The position numbers were made by a program, and so were the translations under genes. Below are positions 25,751 to 34,361 of a stretch of DNA of 64,000 nt, piece by piece. The stretch's first letter is position 1. Every line of letters begins with the position of its first letter. The stretch comes from Paracoccus sigandri (GTDB lineage Bacteria; Pseudomonadota; Alphaproteobacteria; Rhodobacterales; Rhodobacteraceae), in contig NZ_QNRC01000003.1 of assembly GCF_003709565.1 (NCBI RefSeq), forward strand, positions 210,906 through 274,905, read 5' to 3'. Below the pieces are notes generated by a model, which was not told the DNA's origin, did not search any database, and was given only the letters and a program-made list of their open reading frames with translations.

Positions 25751-26934
25751 GCCAGAGCCTCCGAAAGGCGGCTTTCCCAGCCGGGTTGCAGTTGCAGGTA
25801 TTTGATGGCGCGGCGGTGGTAGGTATAGGCGAGGTGCAGGGTGCCGTCCGGGCCTTCCAGCAGCCAGGGATAGGACATCTCCTTGTTGCGCCCGTCGGTG
25901 GAATCGTTCGAGGTGCATGTGCCCGGCCCGTCCTCGACCAGGTAACGCCGCGGGAAGGTTCGCCCGCCGTCGCTGGATATGCAGATCGCCACCGGCGCGC
26001 GCCGCACACCCCAGACGGGCACGCAGCCGCCTGCGGGATCGGCGTCGGGGCGGTCGTCGTCCTCGCCCAGCTCGTCATACAGCGAGGCGCGGCGGTCGGG
26101 CGACATCGCGGCATTGACCGGGTTGCAGATCATCGCGATCCGCCCGTCGCGCAGGGTGATGGCGGCGATCGAGGAATTGTTGTTCGGCACGTCCGTCGCC
26201 ACCGGCGCGGCCCAGCTGTGCCCGCCATCCGCGCTGTCCGAGCGGTGGACGAAATCGGACTGGCGGCGGCGATAGAAGGCGGCCATGCGCCCTTCGCCCA
26301 GATCGACCGGGCTCATATGGACCGAGCCGACAGAGTCCGGCACGTCCTGCAACCGCCAGCTTTGCCCGCCATCCATCGAGACGCCCATCGCGGCGGTGTC
26401 GTGGCTGCCGTTCCATTTCTGGCCGGGGCGCTGGACGCAGCGGAAAATCGGCAGCAGCCAGGCGCCGTCACCGCGCAGCCGGACCGGGGCGCGCACGAAA
26501 CAGCCGCGCGGCAGGTCCAGGAAGCGCCCCTCCTTGGCGGTGATCGCCACCCCGTCGCGGCTGAGCGCCGCCATGCGGATGCGGCACTGGTCCTGATTGC
26601 CCGAGGGCTGCGAGGTGTGAAACAGCCACAGCCCGCCATTGGGCGCGGCGAAGATCACCGGGTTCTGCTCGGAATGGCCGGGATCGTGGCTGAGCCTTTG
26701 CGCGGGTCCCCAGGCATCCGCGCCGGGCAGCAGCACCGAGGCATGGATCGAGATGTCCGACTTGCCCTCCAGCGTGCCGCCGAACCAGGCGCAGATCAGC
26801 GCGCCGTCATCGGCCAGCGACAGGAAGGCGGCATGATTCTGCACCATGGGCGAGGGCAGGAATGCCTGCTGCATCCCCTCCGTTGCGCTGGTCAGGCGCC
26901 CGTCCATGCGCTGCGCGATATCCTCTGGTCGCAT
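25747..26934 (-). CDS. Sialidase/BNR-repeat family protein
   Basis: A 395-residue protein predicted to fold as a six-bladed propeller. Asp-box-like turns occur as [16 protein letters not shown] and SSDGGRTF, and the N-terminus has [24 protein letters not shown] as in exo-alpha-sialidase-like proteins. No signal peptide is seen with the ATG at 26934, which has AGGAG six bases upstream, so it is probably cytoplasmic. It is first in a six-gene catabolic operon with pdxA2-, dapA-, dehydrogenase- and kinase-type genes. True sialidase activity is not established; it may act on another glycoside or sugar acid. Confidence 0.8.
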   Translation of the reverse strand: MRPEDIAQRMDGRLTSATEGMQQAFLPSPMVQNHAAFLSLADDGALICAWFGGTLEGKSDISIHASVLLPGADAWGPAQRLSHDPGHSEQNPVIFAAPNGGLWLFHTSQPSGNQDQCRIRMAALSRDGVAITAKEGRFLDLPRGCFVRAPVRLRGDGAWLLPIFRCVQRPGQKWNGSHDTAAMGVSMDGGQSWRLQDVPDSVGSVHMSPVDLGEGRMAAFYRRRQSDFVHRSDSADGGHSWAAPVATDVPNNNSSIAAITLRDGRIAMICNPVNAAMSPDRRASLYDELGEDDDRPDADPAGGCVPVWGVRRAPVAICISSDGGRTFPRRYLVEDGPGTCTSNDSTDGRNKEMSYPWLLEGPDGTLHLAYTYHRRAIKYLQLQPGWESRLSEALA

Positions 26935-27179
26935 ATGCTTCTCCTGCGTCGAATTGACGGGAAGACAGCGCATAACGAAAGCAGTTGTCAAGTTGAAAGA
27001 TAAAAAACTGAACGGATACGTTGCGCGTGATGTAAATTAATATAGTAAAAACAGATATATAAATGCAAGCATCCTGAGATCATGATCTTCTGGAGATTTT
27101 TTATTGACAAAATTGATGACCTGTCCGATGGTTCGGCAACCGTGCTGGAGGAGTGTCGGCGCGGGTTTTCGGAGGGGGC
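26935..27179. promoter_or_regulatory. AT-rich divergent promoter region
   Basis: The stretch from about 26990 to 27110 is strikingly AT-rich against its surroundings and separates the sialidase-like operon from the EamA gene. It holds TTGACA on the plus strand (27104-27109), TTGACA on the minus strand (about 26986-26991) and the perfect palindrome AGATCATGATCT (27077-27088). It probably carries both promoters and a regulator site; clear -10 boxes were not assigned. Confidence 0.5.
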
Positions 27180-28061
27180 ATGGCCTGGACGGTTGCACGA
27201 GGCGGGACAGCGATGCTGGCGGTCGGGCTGGCGGCGATGGGTGCCGCGCTTTCTGCCGTCGATGCCGCCATCGTGCGGCAGCTGGACGGCGGCGTTCATC
27301 CGATGATGATTGCCTTCACCCGCGCCCTGTTCGGCGCGCTGGTGGTTCTGCCGATGGCGGTGATGCGGCCCTCGGTGCTGGAATCGGCCTATCCGCTGCG
27401 CCAGCATCTGATCCGTGCGGCGCTGAAGCTGGTTGCGCTGGTCGCATTCTTTGCCGCCTTCGCGCGGGGACCGCTGACGGATGTGACGGCCATCGCCTTC
27501 ACCTCGCCGATCTTCGTGGTGCTTGGCGCCTCGCTGATGCTGGGCGAAAGGCTGGGCGGGATGAAGATCCTGGCTGTCGCCACCGGCTTTTGCGGGGCGT
27601 TCCTGGTGGCCGGGCCGGCCGGTGCCGGCCTGACGCCGGCGATCGGCTTCGCGCTGATCGGGGCCGTGGTGCAGGCGGTGATCCAGCTGATGCTGAAAAG
27701 CATGTCCTCGGGCGACCGGACGGCGACGCTGGTGATCTGGAACCTGCTGCTGACCGTCCCGCTGGCCTTCCTGCTGGCGCTGCCATTCCTGACCATGCCG
27801 AGCGCCGGACAGCTGGGCCTGCTGGCGTTGCAAGGCGTTCTGGGCGCGGGCTGCATGGCGCTGATGACCCATGCCTTCAGCCTGGCCGATGCGTCCATCG
27901 TCGCGCCGGTCGATTTCCTGCGGCTGCCGCTGGTCGCCGTGCTGGGCTATCTGCTGTTTTCGGAAGTGGCGAAGCCCTCGGTCTGGATCGGCGGCGTGCT
28001 GATCTGCCTTGCGGCCCTGATCGCGTCCCGCGCCTCGCGCCGCGCAAGAACCGTCGAATGA
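27180..28061 (+). CDS. EamA/DMT family transporter
   Basis: A 293-residue membrane protein with ten hydrophobic segments in two repeats of the EamA type (first repeat ending near VLGASLMLGERLG, second near VLGYLLFSEVAKPSVWIGG). Such proteins export or import metabolites; the substrate is not predictable. The ATG at 27180 has GGAGG about five bases upstream and is preferred over a GTG at 27153. It lies divergent from the sialidase-like operon and 28 bases upstream of the binding-protein gene, so it may be part of the transporter operon that follows. Confidence 0.85.
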   Translation: MAWTVARGGTAMLAVGLAAMGAALSAVDAAIVRQLDGGVHPMMIAFTRALFGALVVLPMAVMRPSVLESAYPLRQHLIRAALKLVALVAFFAAFARGPLTDVTAIAFTSPIFVVLGASLMLGERLGGMKILAVATGFCGAFLVAGPAGAGLTPAIGFALIGAVVQAVIQLMLKSMSSGDRTATLVIWNLLLTVPLAFLLALPFLTMPSAGQLGLLALQGVLGAGCMALMTHAFSLADASIVAPVDFLRLPLVAVLGYLLFSEVAKPSVWIGGVLICLAALIASRASRRARTVE

Positions 28062-28089
28062 ATTGATCCGATATCCACGGGAGGAACGA

Positions 28090-29592
28090 ATGATCAGAAG
28101 ATCCTTGATATGGGGGACGCTTGCCGCCGCGACGATGCTGACCCCCGCTTTCGCGCAGGACAGCACCGTCCGCATCGTGCTGAACGAAGAGGTGGACCTG
28201 CTGGAGCCCTGCATGTCCACGCGCTCGAATATCGGGCGGGTGACGCTTCAGAACATCAACGAGACGCTGGCCTTCCTGGACCTGCGCCAGGGCGGCGGGT
28301 TGCAGCCGAAGCTGGCCGAAAGCTGGGAACAGCTGGAGGATGGCTCCTGGCGCTTCCACCTGCGGCAGGGCGTGACCTTCTCCGATGGGACGGGTTTCGA
28401 CGCGCGCGACGTGAAGCATTCCTTCGACCGGGCGATGGACCCCTCGATCACCTGCGAGGTGCCGCGCTATTTCGGCGGTATGACCATCGAGGCCGAGGTG
28501 GTGGACGACCATACCATCGACTTCAAGGCCGATCCCCAGCAGCCGATCCTGCCCCTGCTGCTGACCCTGATCTCGATCGTGCCCGAGGAAACCCCGGTCG
28601 AATTCGTGCGCGAGCCCATCGGCACCGGCCCCTATACCCTGACCGAATGGACGCCGGGCCAGCGCATCGTGCTGAGCCAGCGCGACGATTACTGGGGCGA
28701 GACGCCCGCGGTGACCGGGGCGACCTATCTGTTCCGGGCCGATCCTGCGGTCCGCGCGGCGATGGTGGCGACGGGCGAGGCCGACATCTCGCCCTCGATC
28801 GCGGCGCTGGACGCGACCAATCCGGCGACCGATTTTTCATACCTGGACAGCGAGACGGTCTATGGCCGGCTGGATCACTCGGTCGCGCCCTTCGACGACC
28901 TGCGGGTGCGCAAGGCGCTGAACCTGGCCATCGACCGCGAGGCCTTCATCGGCACGCTGGTCCCCGAGGGCGCGCTGCTGGCCAGTGCCGTCTATCCGCC
29001 CCCCACGCTTGGCTGGAACGAGGCCGTCGAGGTCTGGCCCTATGACCCCGAGGAGGCCGCGCGCCTGCTGGAGGAAGCCAGGGCCGATGGCGTCGCCGTC
29101 GATACGCCGATCACGCTGATCGGCCGCACCGCGAACTTCCCCAACAACGTCGAGATCCTGGAAGCGGTCCAGCAGATGCTGCAAGAGGCGGGTTTCACCG
29201 TCCAGCTGCAATTCTACGAAGTGGCCGAGTTCGAGGACCTGTATTCCAAGCCCTATCCCGAGGGGCGCGGGCCGATGGTGGTCGTCGCCATGCATGACAA
29301 TTCGCGCGGCGATCCGTCCTTCTCGATGTATTTCAAATATGCCTCGGACGGGCGGCAGTCGGGGATCAGCGATCCCAAGGTCGACGACCTGATCAACCGC
29401 GCGCAGGCCGCGACCGGGGACGAGCGCGAGGCGCTGTGGAAAGAGCTGCACGCCTATCTGCACGACGATGTGGTGGCCGACCTGCTGCTGTTCCACATGG
29501 TCGGCTTCAGCCGCGTGAACGAGCGCCTGGACTGGACGCCGACGATGGCGACGAATTCGCAGCTTCCGCTGGCGGATATCGCCTTCAAGTGA
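28090..29592 (+). CDS. ABC transporter substrate-binding protein, peptide/nickel family 5
   Basis: A 500-residue exported lipid-free binding protein of SBP family 5. A Sec signal (MIRRSLIWG, hydrophobic core, cut near AFA-QD) is followed by LNEEVDLLEP and the family signature region LAESWEQLEDGSWRFHLRQGVTFSDG. DLRVRKALNLAIDREAF is the second landmark. It binds oligopeptides, dipeptides or similar solutes for the DppBCDF-type system encoded next. GGGAGGAA lies just before the ATG. A GC-rich hairpin follows its stop codon. Confidence 0.88.
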   Translation: MIRRSLIWGTLAAATMLTPAFAQDSTVRIVLNEEVDLLEPCMSTRSNIGRVTLQNINETLAFLDLRQGGGLQPKLAESWEQLEDGSWRFHLRQGVTFSDGTGFDARDVKHSFDRAMDPSITCEVPRYFGGMTIEAEVVDDHTIDFKADPQQPILPLLLTLISIVPEETPVEFVREPIGTGPYTLTEWTPGQRIVLSQRDDYWGETPAVTGATYLFRADPAVRAAMVATGEADISPSIAALDATNPATDFSYLDSETVYGRLDHSVAPFDDLRVRKALNLAIDREAFIGTLVPEGALLASAVYPPPTLGWNEAVEVWPYDPEEAARLLEEARADGVAVDTPITLIGRTANFPNNVEILEAVQQMLQEAGFTVQLQFYEVAEFEDLYSKPYPEGRGPMVVVAMHDNSRGDPSFSMYFKYASDGRQSGISDPKVDDLINRAQAATGDEREALWKELHAYLHDDVVADLLLFHMVGFSRVNERLDWTPTMATNSQLPLADIAFK

Positions 29593-29602
29593 CCTGACAG
29601 CC

Positions 29603-29623
29603 GGGCGGGGGCCATCCCCGCCC
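29603..29623 (+). other. Intercistronic hairpin after binding-protein gene
   Basis: GGGCGGGG, five-base loop, CCCCGCCC, a perfect 8-bp GC stem beginning 11 bases after the stop. No T-tract follows. Such stems commonly protect the binding-protein message and lower expression of the permease genes downstream. Confidence 0.6.
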
Positions 29624-29645
29624 AAACCGACCGGAGCCTTCGGCC

Positions 29646-30560
29646 ATGATGAGTTTCATACGCAAACGCGCATTCGCCAGCCTGATCTCGCTGATCCTGC
29701 TGGTCGTCGCCGTTTTCTTCCTGTCGCGGCTGACGGGCGATCCGGCGGCGCTTTACCTGCCCTCGGAAGCCTCCGAGGAGATGCGCCGGCAGTTTCGCGA
29801 GATACACGGGCTGAACGATCCGATCCTGGTGCAGTTCGGCCGCTATGTCTGGGACCTGCTGCATCTGGATTTCGGCGATTCCGTGCGCCGCGCGCGCCCG
29901 GCCTTCGAGGTGGTCAGCGAAGCCTTCCTGTGGACGCTGCAGCTGGCCGTCATCACCATGACGCTGGTGACGGCGGCGGCCATCGTCGTCGGCTCTCTGG
30001 CGGCGTTCCGGGTGGGCGGGTTCTTCGACCGCATCGCCTCGCTGACCTCGCTGATCGGGGCTTCGGCGCCGGATTTCTGGGTGGCCATCGTCGCCATCGT
30101 GGTCTTTTCCGTGGGGCTGGGCTGGCTGCCGACCTCGGGGACGGGCAGCGTCTGGCACTGGATCCTGCCCATCGGCGTGCTGTTCATCCGCCCCTTCGGG
30201 CTGATCGTGCAGGTGGTGCGCGGCTCGATGATCAACGCGCTGTCCTCGGCCTATGTGAAGACCGCGCGGGCCAAGGGCGTGAGGACGCGCCCGATCATCT
30301 TCGTCCACGCGCTGCGCAACGCCATGCTGCCGGTCATCACCGTGATCGGCGACCAGGCGGCGGCGCTTCTGAACGGCGCGGTGGTGATCGAGACGATCTT
30401 CGGCTTTCCCGGTGTCGGCAAGCTGATGATCGATTCCATCCTGCAACGCGATTTCAACGTCGTGCTGGCGGCGATCATGATCACTGCCATCGCCATCTTT
30501 ATCATGAACCTGCTGATCGACCTGGCCTATGCGCTGCTCGATCCGCGCATCCGGTACTGA
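29646..30560 (+). CDS. ABC transporter permease, DppB/OppB type
   Basis: A 304-residue permease with an N-terminal helix, a periplasmic segment (LPSEASEEMRRQFREIHGLNDP is the DppB-like part) and five further helices. The EAA loop is YVKTARAKGVRTRPIIFVHALRNA, and FGFPGVGKLMIDSILQRDF near the end is a DppB hallmark. It pairs with the DppC-type permease 3 bases downstream. Confidence 0.9.
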   Translation: MMSFIRKRAFASLISLILLVVAVFFLSRLTGDPAALYLPSEASEEMRRQFREIHGLNDPILVQFGRYVWDLLHLDFGDSVRRARPAFEVVSEAFLWTLQLAVITMTLVTAAAIVVGSLAAFRVGGFFDRIASLTSLIGASAPDFWVAIVAIVVFSVGLGWLPTSGTGSVWHWILPIGVLFIRPFGLIVQVVRGSMINALSSAYVKTARAKGVRTRPIIFVHALRNAMLPVITVIGDQAAALLNGAVVIETIFGFPGVGKLMIDSILQRDFNVVLAAIMITAIAIFIMNLLIDLAYALLDPRIRY

Positions 30561-30563
30561 GCC

Positions 30564-31478
30564 ATGACCAGCATCGACATCATCCCCGACGAGCCGAAGC
30601 CGCTGGTCCGTTTCGCCCGCATGCTCTGGGCCGACAAGTTCGCGCTGGCGGCGGTGCTGTTCCTGACGCTGGTGCTGGTCCTTGCGGTGATCGGGCCGAC
30701 ATGGCTGGGCGAGGTGGCGCAAAAGCAGAACCTGCGCGGGCGCAACGCGCCGCCGTTCGAGTGGGAACGCGGCTGGCTGTGGATCCTGGGCGCGGATGCG
30801 CTTGGCCGCCCGCTGCTGGCGCGGATCGTCGTCGCGACCCAGAACACGATGATGGTGGCAGGGGGCGCGGTGTTCTTCTCGGCCCTGATCGGGACGGTGC
30901 TGGGGCTGGTCGCGGGCTATGCCGGGCCGCGCACGGGGCAGGCGATCATGCGGCTGGCCGATGTGATCATGTCCTTCCCCTCGCTGCTTCTGGCGGTGGT
31001 GGTGCTGTATATCCTGGGGCCGTCGATCCTGAACCTGGTGATCGTCCTGGCGATCACCCGCATCCCGGTCTATCTGCGCACCGCCCGCGCCGAGGTGCTG
31101 GAGGTGCGGGAACGCATGTTCGTCCAGGCCGCCAGGGTGATGGGCGCCTCGCCCCGGCGGATCGTCTTCCGCCATATCCTGCCGGTGGTGCTGCCGACGC
31201 TGATGACCATCGCCACGCTGGACTTCGCCTTCGTGATGCTGGCCGAAAGCTCTCTGTCCTTCCTGGGCATCGGCATCCAGCCGCCGGAAATCACCTGGGG
31301 GCTGATGATCAGCCAGGGGCGGCAATATCTGACGACTGCGTGGTGGCTGTCCTTCTGGCCCGGCCTTGCGATCATCCTGACCACGCTGTCCCTGAACCTG
31401 CTGTCCGGCTGGATGCGCATCGCGCTGGACCCGACCCAACGCTGGCGGCTTGAAATGAGGGGGCGCAGGAATGGCTGA
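30564..31478 (+). CDS. ABC transporter permease, DppC/OppC type
   Basis: A 304-residue permease. A short cytoplasmic N-terminus precedes the first helix; WILGADALGRPLLARIV is the DppC-type marker and the EAA loop is EVRERMFVQAARVMGASPRRIVFRHILP. SFLGIGIQPPEITWG near residue 225 is typical. It forms the membrane channel with the preceding DppB-type protein, and its end overlaps the ATPase gene by 8 bases. Confidence 0.9.
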   Translation: MTSIDIIPDEPKPLVRFARMLWADKFALAAVLFLTLVLVLAVIGPTWLGEVAQKQNLRGRNAPPFEWERGWLWILGADALGRPLLARIVVATQNTMMVAGGAVFFSALIGTVLGLVAGYAGPRTGQAIMRLADVIMSFPSLLLAVVVLYILGPSILNLVIVLAITRIPVYLRTARAEVLEVRERMFVQAARVMGASPRRIVFRHILPVVLPTLMTIATLDFAFVMLAESSLSFLGIGIQPPEITWGLMISQGRQYLTTAWWLSFWPGLAIILTTLSLNLLSGWMRIALDPTQRWRLEMRGRRNG

Positions 31479-33093
31479 GCCGATGTTGCAGGTGAAAAAC
31501 CTGTCGGTCGAGTTTCACACGGCGGCGGGCACCGTCCGGGCGGTGAAGAATGTCAGCTTCGATCTGGACCGGGGCGAGACGCTGGCGATCCTTGGCGAAA
31601 GCGGCTCGGGCAAGTCGGTGTCGTCCTCGGCGATCATGGACCTGATCGACATGCCGCCGGGCCGGATCACCAGCGGCCAGATCATCTTCGAGGGCCGCGA
31701 CCTGCTGAAGCTGAGCGCCTCGGAACGCCGCAAGGTCAACGGCCACAAGATCGCGATGATCTTCCAGGACCCGCTGAGCCATCTGAACCCGGTCTATACC
31801 GTCGGCTGGCAGATCGTCGAGACGATGACCGCCCATGGCATGTCCCGCCCGCAGGCGCGGGCCGAGGCGCTGCGGCTGTTGGGCCGCGTCGGCATCCCGG
31901 ACCCCGAGGGCTCGATGGGGAAATATCCGCACCAGTTCTCGGGCGGGCAGCGCCAGCGGCTGATGATCGCGATGGCCTTGGCGCTGAAGCCCGACCTGCT
32001 GATCGCGGACGAACCGACGACCGCGCTGGACGTGACCGTTCAGGCCGAGGTCCTGGCCCTGCTGGAGGAATTGCAGCAGGAAACCGGCATGGGCGTGCTG
32101 ATCATCACCCACGATCTTGGCGTCGTGGCCGAGATCGCCGACCGCGTGGTGGTGATGAATGCGGGCGAGGTGGTCGAGACCGGCGATACGCGGCAGGTCT
32201 ATCGCAACCCCGCCCATCCCTATACCCGCAAGCTGATCGGCGCGGCGCCCGGCAAGGGCGCGATGCACGACCCTCTGCCGTCGGCCGAGCCGGTGCTGTC
32301 GGTGCGGGGTGCGCGCAAGGTCTATGGCGATTTCGCCGCCGTCGAGGATGTCTCCTTCGACCTGATGGCGGGCGAGACCCTGGCCATCGTCGGCGAAAGC
32401 GGCTCGGGCAAATCGACCGTGGCCAAGATGCTCTTGCGGCTGGAGGAACCGACCGGCGGCCAGGCCCTGTGGAAGGGACAGGACCTGTTCGCCATGCCGG
32501 AACGCCAGCTGTTCGCCCTGCGCCGCGACTTGCAGATGGTGTTCCAGGATCCGACGCAAAGCCTCAATCCGCGCATGACCGTCTGGCAGCTGATCACCGA
32601 GGGTTGGGTCATCCATCCCGGCATCCTGCCCCGGTCGAAATGGAAGGCTCGCGCGGCCGAATTGCTGCACCAGGTCGGGCTGAAGCCCGAGATGGCCGGG
32701 CGATACCCGCATCAGTTCTCGGGCGGGCAGCGCCAGCGCATCGCCATCGCCCGCGCGTTGGCGCTGGAGCCGGAACTGATCATCTGCGACGAGGCGGTCT
32801 CGGCGCTGGACGTGTCGGTCCAGGCGCAGGTGATCGAGCTTCTGGACGGGCTGCGCAAGTCCCTGGGCATCGCCTTCATCTTCATTGCCCACGACCTGCC
32901 GGTGGTGCGCGACTTCGCCGATCACGTCATGGTCATGCGGAAGGGCAGGGTGGTCGAGGCAGGCACCGTGCGCCAGATCTTCGACAACCCGCGCCAACCC
33001 TATACGCAGGCGCTGCTGGCGGCGGGACTGGACCCCGACCCGGACGTGCAGGCCGAACGCCGGGCCGCGCGCCTGGCGATGGCGGCAGGCTGA
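31471..33093 (+). CDS. Fused dual ABC ATPase, DppD-DppF type
   Basis: A 540-residue protein with two complete ABC domains. Domain 1 (about 1-260) has Walker A GESGSGKSVSS, signature [10 protein letters not shown] and Walker B LLIADEP; domain 2 (about 270-530) has [21 protein letters not shown] and LIICDEA. Each is followed by the family tail with PYTRKL or PYTQAL. The fusion replaces separate DppD and DppF subunits, unlike the second dipeptide-type system in this window, where they are separate. It powers the preceding permeases. Confidence 0.9.
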   Translation: MAEPMLQVKNLSVEFHTAAGTVRAVKNVSFDLDRGETLAILGESGSGKSVSSSAIMDLIDMPPGRITSGQIIFEGRDLLKLSASERRKVNGHKIAMIFQDPLSHLNPVYTVGWQIVETMTAHGMSRPQARAEALRLLGRVGIPDPEGSMGKYPHQFSGGQRQRLMIAMALALKPDLLIADEPTTALDVTVQAEVLALLEELQQETGMGVLIITHDLGVVAEIADRVVVMNAGEVVETGDTRQVYRNPAHPYTRKLIGAAPGKGAMHDPLPSAEPVLSVRGARKVYGDFAAVEDVSFDLMAGETLAIVGESGSGKSTVAKMLLRLEEPTGGQALWKGQDLFAMPERQLFALRRDLQMVFQDPTQSLNPRMTVWQLITEGWVIHPGILPRSKWKARAAELLHQVGLKPEMAGRYPHQFSGGQRQRIAIARALALEPELIICDEAVSALDVSVQAQVIELLDGLRKSLGIAFIFIAHDLPVVRDFADHVMVMRKGRVVEAGTVRQIFDNPRQPYTQALLAAGLDPDPDVQAERRAARLAMAAG

Positions 33094-33303
33094 AAGGTCG
33101 CCGGGAACTGCCCGGCTGCCGCGTGACAGGCGGGGTCCTGCTTGCCGCTGTGCTGCCGCCCTGGCGAGGATCCGCACATGGCGGCATTGTCCCTGCCGCG
33201 AGTTGCCCGGCAATTGGGCGGGCGCGCGTTTTCAGCGGGTTCCCTTCACGGGGATCGGGGGCGGTGGTTGAAAAACTGCGGGGATGCGCTTTGGTTGAGC
33301 CTG

Positions 33304-33324
33304 TGCCCGGACCCGATCCGGGCA
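33304..33324 (+). other. Stem-loop upstream of small reading frame
   Basis: TGCCCGGA, loop CCCGA, TCCGGGCA form a perfect 8-bp stem with no T-run, 36 bases before the 54-residue frame. The 266 bases from 33094 to 33359 hold nothing else recognisable. It may end read-through from the transporter operon or act in the small gene's leader. Confidence 0.35.
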
Positions 33325-33359
33325 GTTCCGCGCCTGACCTCATCGGAGAAGACCCGCAG

Positions 33360-33524
33360 ATGGATGACGCCCTGAAAGTCCTGATCGCCTTCGCCCTTGT
33401 CGCCGATATCGGCTTCGGCCTGCTGTGGTCGAGGATCGACCATGATGCCCGCCGCCTGGCGATCGAGATGACCGAATTGCAGCGGCAGGTGATCGTGGCG
33501 CAGGCGCGCGTCGCTGCCGACTGA
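33360..33524 (+). CDS. Small membrane protein, 54 residues, unknown
   Basis: Not recognised. The frame encodes one hydrophobic stretch (about residues 5-22) followed by an amphipathic, charged helix (ARRLAIEMTELQRQVIVAQA) with heptad-like leucine, isoleucine and valine spacing, suggesting a single-pass protein that oligomerises. GGAGAAG lies eight bases before the ATG. It stands alone between the transporter operon and a secreted-protein gene. Support is its clear protein-like composition and ribosome site only. Confidence 0.4.
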   Translation: MDDALKVLIAFALVADIGFGLLWSRIDHDARRLAIEMTELQRQVIVAQARVAAD

Positions 33525-33660
33525 CCGTGCCGGGAGAGGGGCCGCAGCTGCGGCCACCGTCACGCGGGAACGCCCTGCACCAGCCGCAGCCGGGTCGTTT
33601 CGGGCTTGCCGGCGCGGGCGCGCAAGGCAAGATGGGCGGGCCAGAACCGGGAAAACCGCC

Positions 33661-34176
33661 ATGCATTCCTTCCCCTGCCTTCCGGCCCTTGCGCTGCTGG
33701 CCCTGTCAGGCGCTGCCCTGGCCGATTGCCGGGACGAGACGCTGATTTCCTGCGACATCGGCGATGGCCGGCATCTGGAGGTCTGCATCGAGCGGGGGAA
33801 TTCGCCCGGCGAAGGCGCCTTCACCTATGCCTTCGGCCCCAGGGGCCGGCCGGAACTGACCCTGCGCGAGGAATTCGCGGCCGGCACCGCCATCCCCTGG
33901 AGCGGCGTCGGCAGGGCGATCTGGGAGGGCGTTGCCTTTCGCAGCGGTGGCCATGTCTACGAGGCATGGCACAGCGTCGACCGGCTGCAGGAGGATCCCC
34001 TGCCGGAGGCCGGCGTGACGATCCTGCGGGGCGAGTCCTTCCTGGCCTCGCTGTCCTGCGGGGGCGGGCCGGGGACCGTGATCGCGCCCCTGTTCACCAT
34101 CCATGACGCGATGACGGCGGCGGGCTTCTGCCGCGACCTGGCCCGCCATGAATGGCGGCGCGACGGCTGCGGCTGA
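33661..34176 (+). CDS. Secreted hypothetical protein with paired cysteines
   Basis: A 171-residue protein. The first 21 residues are a Sec signal peptide with cleavage near ALA-DC. The mature part has six cysteines (DCRDE, ISCDI, EVCIE, LSCGG, GFCRD, DGCG), an even number suited to disulfides in the periplasm. No known domain was recognised. It follows the small membrane-protein gene on the same strand, with 136 bases between. Its role is unknown. Confidence 0.6.
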   Translation: MHSFPCLPALALLALSGAALADCRDETLISCDIGDGRHLEVCIERGNSPGEGAFTYAFGPRGRPELTLREEFAAGTAIPWSGVGRAIWEGVAFRSGGHVYEAWHSVDRLQEDPLPEAGVTILRGESFLASLSCGGGPGTVIAPLFTIHDAMTAAGFCRDLARHEWRRDGCG

Positions 34177-34361
34177 GACCGGGCCGGTCCGCCCGCGCGC
34201 GGGACCTGCCGTGGAACTGCCCATCGCGGCAGGCGAAGAACCGCGCCACGACCGCCGCGCAGGGGACCTGAACGGATTGTGATGAAGCCGGCGGCAGGCC
34301 CGCGCGTTGCCCCTCGTGACCGCGAAACCACAGAGCGAAACCACAGAGCCGAAGGGACCCG

